A stretch of 64,000 nucleotides of DNA from Streptomyces ureilyticus (lineage in GTDB: Bacteria > Actinomycetota > Actinomycetes > Streptomycetales > Streptomycetaceae). A program made the position numbers and the translations under genes. Where the stretch lies: contig NZ_JAAKZX010000024.1 of the NCBI RefSeq assembly GCF_011045025.1, forward strand, positions 1 to 64,000. Direction: 5' to 3'. Numbering within the stretch: position 1 is the first letter of the stretch; each line of letters begins with the position of its first letter. Under the pieces are notes generated by a model, which was not told where the DNA came from, made no database searches, and saw nothing but the letters and a program-made list of their open reading frames with translations. Below, piece by piece: positions 60,495-64,000 of this stretch.

Positions 60495-61634
60495 ATGAAC
60501 GACCCCCGTCCCCGCACCGTCCTCGTCATAGGCGGCGGCGCGTCCGGCAACGCCGTGACCGTGCTGCTGCGGCGGGCGGGCATCCCCGTGGAACTGATCG
60601 AGGCCAAGCGCGACTGGAACGTGCTCGGCTCCGGCATCACCCTCCAGGGCAACGCGCTGCGCGTGCTACGCGAAGTAGGCGTATGGGACAAGGTCCGGGA
60701 GAGCGGCTACGCCGTTGACGCCGTCGGCCTGGCCGCGCCCGACGGGAGCGTGTTCCATGTCCAGCAGGACATCCGCACCGGTGGGGACGACCTGCCGCCG
60801 ATCTTCGGCATGCAGCGGCCCCAGCTCCAGGAGATTCTGTGTGAGGCCGTTCTCGAGAGCGGCGCGACGGTACGCCTGGGCACCACCGCCGAGGAACTGG
60901 TCCAGGACGCGTCCGGCGTCACCGCCCGGTTCAGCGACGGCACCGAGGGCCGCTACGACCTTGTCATCGCCGCCGACGGCGTCGGCTCCCACACGCGCGC
61001 GATGATCGGCATCAGCGACAAACCCGAACCGACCGGCATGGCCATCTGGCGCGTCCCCGTGCCCCGCCCCGAGAGCGTGGAGCGCATGAACCTGGCCTAC
61101 GGCGGAACCTGCTACATCGCCGGCTACTGCCCCACCAGCAAGAACACCATCTACGCCTACCTCGTCGAGGCCAACCGCGACCGCGCCTCCATCGACCCGG
61201 CCTCGTACGCGGACGAGATGCGGCGGCTGGCCGCGCCCTACGGGGGTGCGTGGCCGGAGATCGCCGCGAGCATCACCGACCCGGCCGAGGTCAACTACAC
61301 CTGGTTCGAGCGGCTGCTCGTCGAGGGCTCCTGGCACCGCGGCCGGGTCGTCCTGATCGGTGACGCGGCCCACGTCTGTCCCCCCACGCTCGCCCAGGGC
61401 GCGGCCATGTCGCTGGAGGACGCCTCCGTACTGGCCGAGATGCTCAGCGAGGAGCAGGACTGGAGTTCCCTCGACGCCCTGCTGACCGGCTTCTACGAAC
61501 GCCGGATCGACCGTGTCCGCATGGTGGTCGAAGCATCCGTGCAACTCGGTCAGTGGCAGCTGGACGGCGTCCGTGACGCCGACGCACCCGGTCTGATGGG
61601 CCGCACGATGTCCGCCCTGAAGGAGACCCCATGA
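60495..61634 (+). CDS. FAD-dependent aromatic monooxygenase (class A)
   Basis: A 379-residue flavoprotein hydroxylase. The FAD Rossmann motif is VLVIGGGASGNAVTVLLRRAG (about 9-29), the DG motif is in LVIAADGVGSHTRAMIG and the second FAD motif is VVLIGDAAHVCPPTLAQGAAM. It resembles salicylate and 3-hydroxybenzoate hydroxylases and would introduce a hydroxyl group into an aromatic or heteroaromatic ring before cleavage. ATG with AGGGAGA upstream. Its stop overlaps the amidohydrolase start (ATGA). Confidence 0.92.
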   Translation: MNDPRPRTVLVIGGGASGNAVTVLLRRAGIPVELIEAKRDWNVLGSGITLQGNALRVLREVGVWDKVRESGYAVDAVGLAAPDGSVFHVQQDIRTGGDDLPPIFGMQRPQLQEILCEAVLESGATVRLGTTAEELVQDASGVTARFSDGTEGRYDLVIAADGVGSHTRAMIGISDKPEPTGMAIWRVPVPRPESVERMNLAYGGTCYIAGYCPTSKNTIYAYLVEANRDRASIDPASYADEMRRLAAPYGGAWPEIAASITDPAEVNYTWFERLLVEGSWHRGRVVLIGDAAHVCPPTLAQGAAMSLEDASVLAEMLSEEQDWSSLDALLTGFYERRIDRVRMVVEASVQLGQWQLDGVRDADAPGLMGRTMSALKETP

Positions 61635-62659
61635 ACTCCGTGAACCCCGTGAGTTCCCAGAACAGCGCACCCACGATCGACGTCCACGCGCACGTCCTGC
61701 TCCCTCAGGTCGAGGACGCCGTCGCCGGACACCCCGGGCTGGCCGCGGCCCGCGATCTCGACGCCCGCCGCAGCGGCCCCGAGGCCATCGCCGTCAGCAG
61801 CCCGATGTTCCGGGACCGCTTCCCGAGGCTGACCGACGTCAAGGCGCGGCTCGCCGCGATGGACGCCTCCGGGGTCGACGTCCAGCTGGTCTCGCCCTCT
61901 CCGTCGCACTACCACTACTGGGCCGAAGAGGACCTGGCCCGTACGGTGTGGGAACTGGCCAACGAGGGCACCGCCGCGCACGTCGCCCAGGCCCCGCAGC
62001 GGCTGCACGGCCTCGGCCTCGTCCCGCTCCAGCACCCGGGCCTCGCCGTCGAAGCCCTCGAACACGCCCTCGGCCTGGGCCTGCGCGGTGTCGAGATCTC
62101 GAGCCACGCGCCGGGACGCGAACTGTCGGACCCCGCATACGCACCGTTCTGGACACGGGCCGAGGAAACCGGCGCGATCCTCTTCCTGCACCCCTTCGGA
62201 TGCACGCTCGACGAGCGCCTCAACCGGTGGTACCTGTCCAACACCGTCGGCCAGCCGACCGAGAACGCCGTCGCCCTGTCCCATCTGATCTTCTCCGGAG
62301 TCCTGGACAGGCACCCGGGGTTGCGCATCGTCGCCGCCCACGGCGGCGGCTATCTGCCCACGCACATCGGCCGCTCCGACCACGCCTGGCGCGCCCGCAC
62401 CGACACGCGCGGCTGCGCCCGCCCGCCCAGCAGCTACCTCAAGCAGCTGTACTTCGACTCCCTTGTCCACGACCCGGACGTCCTGCGCGAGCTGATCCGG
62501 GTGGCCGGCCCCGACCGGGTGCTGCTCGGCTCCGACTTCCCCTTCGACATGGGCACCGACGACCCCCTCGGCGCGCTGCGCGACGTCACGGACCTGCCCG
62601 CCCCCCACTTCCACGCCGTACGCGGCGGCAACGCGGCAGCGCTGCTCCGCCTTGTCTGA
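61631..62659 (+). CDS. ACMSD/amidohydrolase-2-type decarboxylase
   Basis: A 342-residue amidohydrolase-superfamily protein. The metal residues are in order: DVHAHV (His19, His21), His in ILFLHPFG, His in VAAHGGGYLPTHIGR and Asp in LLGSDFPFDMG. This is the ACMSD/gamma-resorcylate decarboxylase pattern, so it probably removes CO2 from an aromatic acid or a ring-cleavage product. It is coupled to the monooxygenase gene and precedes the ring-cleavage dioxygenase by 33 bases. Confidence 0.88.
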   Translation: MNSVNPVSSQNSAPTIDVHAHVLLPQVEDAVAGHPGLAAARDLDARRSGPEAIAVSSPMFRDRFPRLTDVKARLAAMDASGVDVQLVSPSPSHYHYWAEEDLARTVWELANEGTAAHVAQAPQRLHGLGLVPLQHPGLAVEALEHALGLGLRGVEISSHAPGRELSDPAYAPFWTRAEETGAILFLHPFGCTLDERLNRWYLSNTVGQPTENAVALSHLIFSGVLDRHPGLRIVAAHGGGYLPTHIGRSDHAWRARTDTRGCARPPSSYLKQLYFDSLVHDPDVLRELIRVAGPDRVLLGSDFPFDMGTDDPLGALRDVTDLPAPHFHAVRGGNAAALLRLV

Positions 62660-62692
62660 ACCATCTGAAGCGCAAAAAGGAGAACCCCCACC

Positions 62693-63631
62693 ATGAGCGC
62701 ACGTCTGCTCACCCACCTGCGGCACGTCGACCTGGCCGTGCCGGACTATGACAAGCAGCTCGACTTCTACGCCGGCGTCTGGGGCCTGACCAAGGTCGCC
62801 GAAGACTCCGGCATCTCCTTCCTGGCCGCCGAGGGCTCCCCCGAGCAGTACATCGTCCGGCTCCGCAAGGCCGAGGAGAAGCGCCTCGACCTCATCTCGT
62901 ACGGCGCGGCGAACCCCGCCGACGTGGACACGCTCGCCGAGCAACTCCTCGCGGGTGGAGTGCAGTTGATCTCCCAGCCGGGCAAGGTCGACACCCCCGG
63001 CGGCGGCTACGGCTTCCGCTGCTTCGACATCGACGGCCGCACCATCGAGGTCTCGGCCGACGTCGAGGCGCGCCGGCACCGTCGTATCGAGGAGAAGGAG
63101 TCCATCCCGGTCCGTCTCTCGCACGTCGTCCTGAACTCCCCCGACATCAACGCCACCCGCGCCTGGTACGAGCGTCACCTCGACTTCCGGCTGTCCGACA
63201 CGATGGCCTTGCCGCACATGGGCGAGGTCATGCACTTCATGCGGATCAGCAGCCAGCACCACTCCATGGCCATCGCCAGCGGTCCGCACACCTCCCTGCA
63301 GCACCTCTCCTTCGAGATGCGCGGCATCGACGAGTACATGCGCGGCTCCGGCCGCGTGATGCGCTCCGGCGCCCGCAAGATCTGGGGCCCCGGGCGGCAC
63401 ATGGCGGGCGACAACACCTTCACGTACTTCCTCGACCCGCACGGCAACACCGTGGAGTACACCACCGAGCTGGAAAAGCTGGACGAGGACACCTGGCACC
63501 CGCACATCTACGACCTGACGAAGCCAGAGAACGCCGACCAGTGGGGCACGTCCAACCCGATGAACGAGATGGTCGCCAAGGAAATGCTCAACGACGTCGA
63601 CCGCGGCGTCTTCGTCGCTCCGCCGGTCTGA
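62693..63631 (+). CDS. Type I extradiol ring-cleavage dioxygenase (two VOC domains)
   Basis: A 312-residue extradiol dioxygenase of the vicinal oxygen chelate type. Two VOC domains cover residues 1-130 and 138-260. The Fe(II) ligands are His144 (LSHVVLNS), His204 (LQHLSFEM) and Glu255 (GNTVEYTTEL), with second-sphere His near 190, His236 (GRHMAG) and Tyr245, matching the H-H-E arrangement of 2,3-dihydroxybiphenyl dioxygenase. It opens a catechol-type ring beside the two hydroxyls. ATG with AAAGGAG eight to ten bases upstream. Confidence 0.92.
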   Translation: MSARLLTHLRHVDLAVPDYDKQLDFYAGVWGLTKVAEDSGISFLAAEGSPEQYIVRLRKAEEKRLDLISYGAANPADVDTLAEQLLAGGVQLISQPGKVDTPGGGYGFRCFDIDGRTIEVSADVEARRHRRIEEKESIPVRLSHVVLNSPDINATRAWYERHLDFRLSDTMALPHMGEVMHFMRISSQHHSMAIASGPHTSLQHLSFEMRGIDEYMRGSGRVMRSGARKIWGPGRHMAGDNTFTYFLDPHGNTVEYTTELEKLDEDTWHPHIYDLTKPENADQWGTSNPMNEMVAKEMLNDVDRGVFVAPPV

Positions 63632-63725
63632 CCCCATGACACCGGGGGCTCGGCGCACTCCCCCCGCCCTGCCAGGCCGCCGCGCCCCCGGCCTGAGTCA
63701 ACCCACCCAGCTCCCTAGGAATGCC

Positions 63726-64000
63726 ATGCGTTTCGCCACGTACGAACAGCACGGCCGCAGCCGTCTCGCCACCGTCGAGGACGACGGCACCCTCTACCCC
63801 TGCCCCGGCACGGGGACGCTTCTCGACCTGATCCAGGCAGGTCCCGAGGCACTGCGCGAGGCGGGCAACGCAAGCCTGGACGTGCCGCGCGGCCCGCACG
63901 TCTCCCAGGTGCGACTGCTGCCGCCGCTCCAACCGCCGTCCGTACGCGACTTCATCACGTTCGAGGAGCACGTCGAGGGCGTACGGCGAAACATCGACGG
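63726..64000 (+). CDS. Second FAH-family hydrolase (partial)
   Basis: First 91 residues of a protein that continues past the right edge. It begins MRFATYEQHGRSRLATVEDD and reaches PPLQPPSVRDFITFEEHVEG, the VRDFxxFExH entry that starts the FAH catalytic domain. Together with the first FAH gene it gives the operon two acyl-pyruvate or dienoate-type hydrolases, as many meta-pathways need. The in-frame start is 63726; the ATG at 63721 is out of frame. Confidence 0.88.
   Translation, partial: MRFATYEQHGRSRLATVEDDGTLYPCPGTGTLLDLIQAGPEALREAGNASLDVPRGPHVSQVRLLPPLQPPSVRDFITFEEHVEGVRRNID

Overview
This is a high-GC actinobacterial chromosome segment, almost certainly Streptomyces. Evidence: GTG and TTG starts behind GGAGG-type ribosome binding sites, TTA codons in only a few genes, twin-arginine exported enzymes, a DUF397 gene, a TPR regulator of the NsdA type, an SPW-repeat protein, an ECF sigma factor paired with a YCII (DGPF) protein, and dispersed GC-hairpin intergenic repeats. 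It reads as chromosomal accessory and housekeeping DNA. I see no transposase, phage genes, tRNA, rRNA or CRISPR array.

Layout. 1-1314: glutamine amidotransferase end of a probable fused aminodeoxychorismate synthase, plus a monooxygenase-fold membrane protein. 1504-6250: an operon of a tandem-FHA ABC transporter, a protein with more than 20 short Thr-Arg/Gln-Val-Val-like repeats, and a soluble Ser/Thr kinase. 6343-22035: small-molecule metabolism and secreted hydrolases (two aldo/keto reductases, dienelactone hydrolase, PI-PLC-like lectin enzyme, CocE/NonD hydrolase, citrate-metal symporter, sugar-acid dehydratase, GH30 galactanase-like enzyme), with two LysR regulators each divergent from a probable target. 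20412-20557: a TPP riboswitch with no thiamine gene behind it. 22446-23468: a TerC protein preceded by a Zur-like 7-1-7 palindrome. 23817-28669: complete urea ABC transporter urtABCDE. 28659-30196: ECF sigma factor with its DGPF partner. 30499-36932: small membrane proteins, three GNAT proteins, a membrane acyltransferase and a secreted tripeptidyl-aminopeptidase-type hydrolase. 37277-41650: PAS/PP2C phosphatase, NsdA-like regulator and a kinase-fold phosphotransferase. 41898-47240: GH95 fucosidase, leucine-rich repeat protein, universal stress protein, DUF397 protein. 47323-53289: two Cys-less thiolase-fold proteins, a DUF35 protein, a crotonase and a divergent acyl-CoA synthetase, matching the actinobacterial sterol side-chain set (ltp3/ltp4/Rv3521/echA19/fadD19). 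53314-56964: LTA-synthase-like sulfatase and a second acyl-CoA ligase. 57344-64000: LysR regulator and a divergent operon (FAH, cyclase-family hydrolase, flavin monooxygenase, ACMSD-like amidohydrolase, extradiol dioxygenase, second FAH) that looks like a complete aromatic meta-cleavage pathway, cut by the right edge.

The most unusual items are the phosphothreonine-style repeat protein between kinase and FHA transporter, the orphan TPP riboswitch, the sterol-type aldolase set, and the uncharacterised ring-cleavage operon. Functional calls rest on reading motifs by eye; no database search was run.
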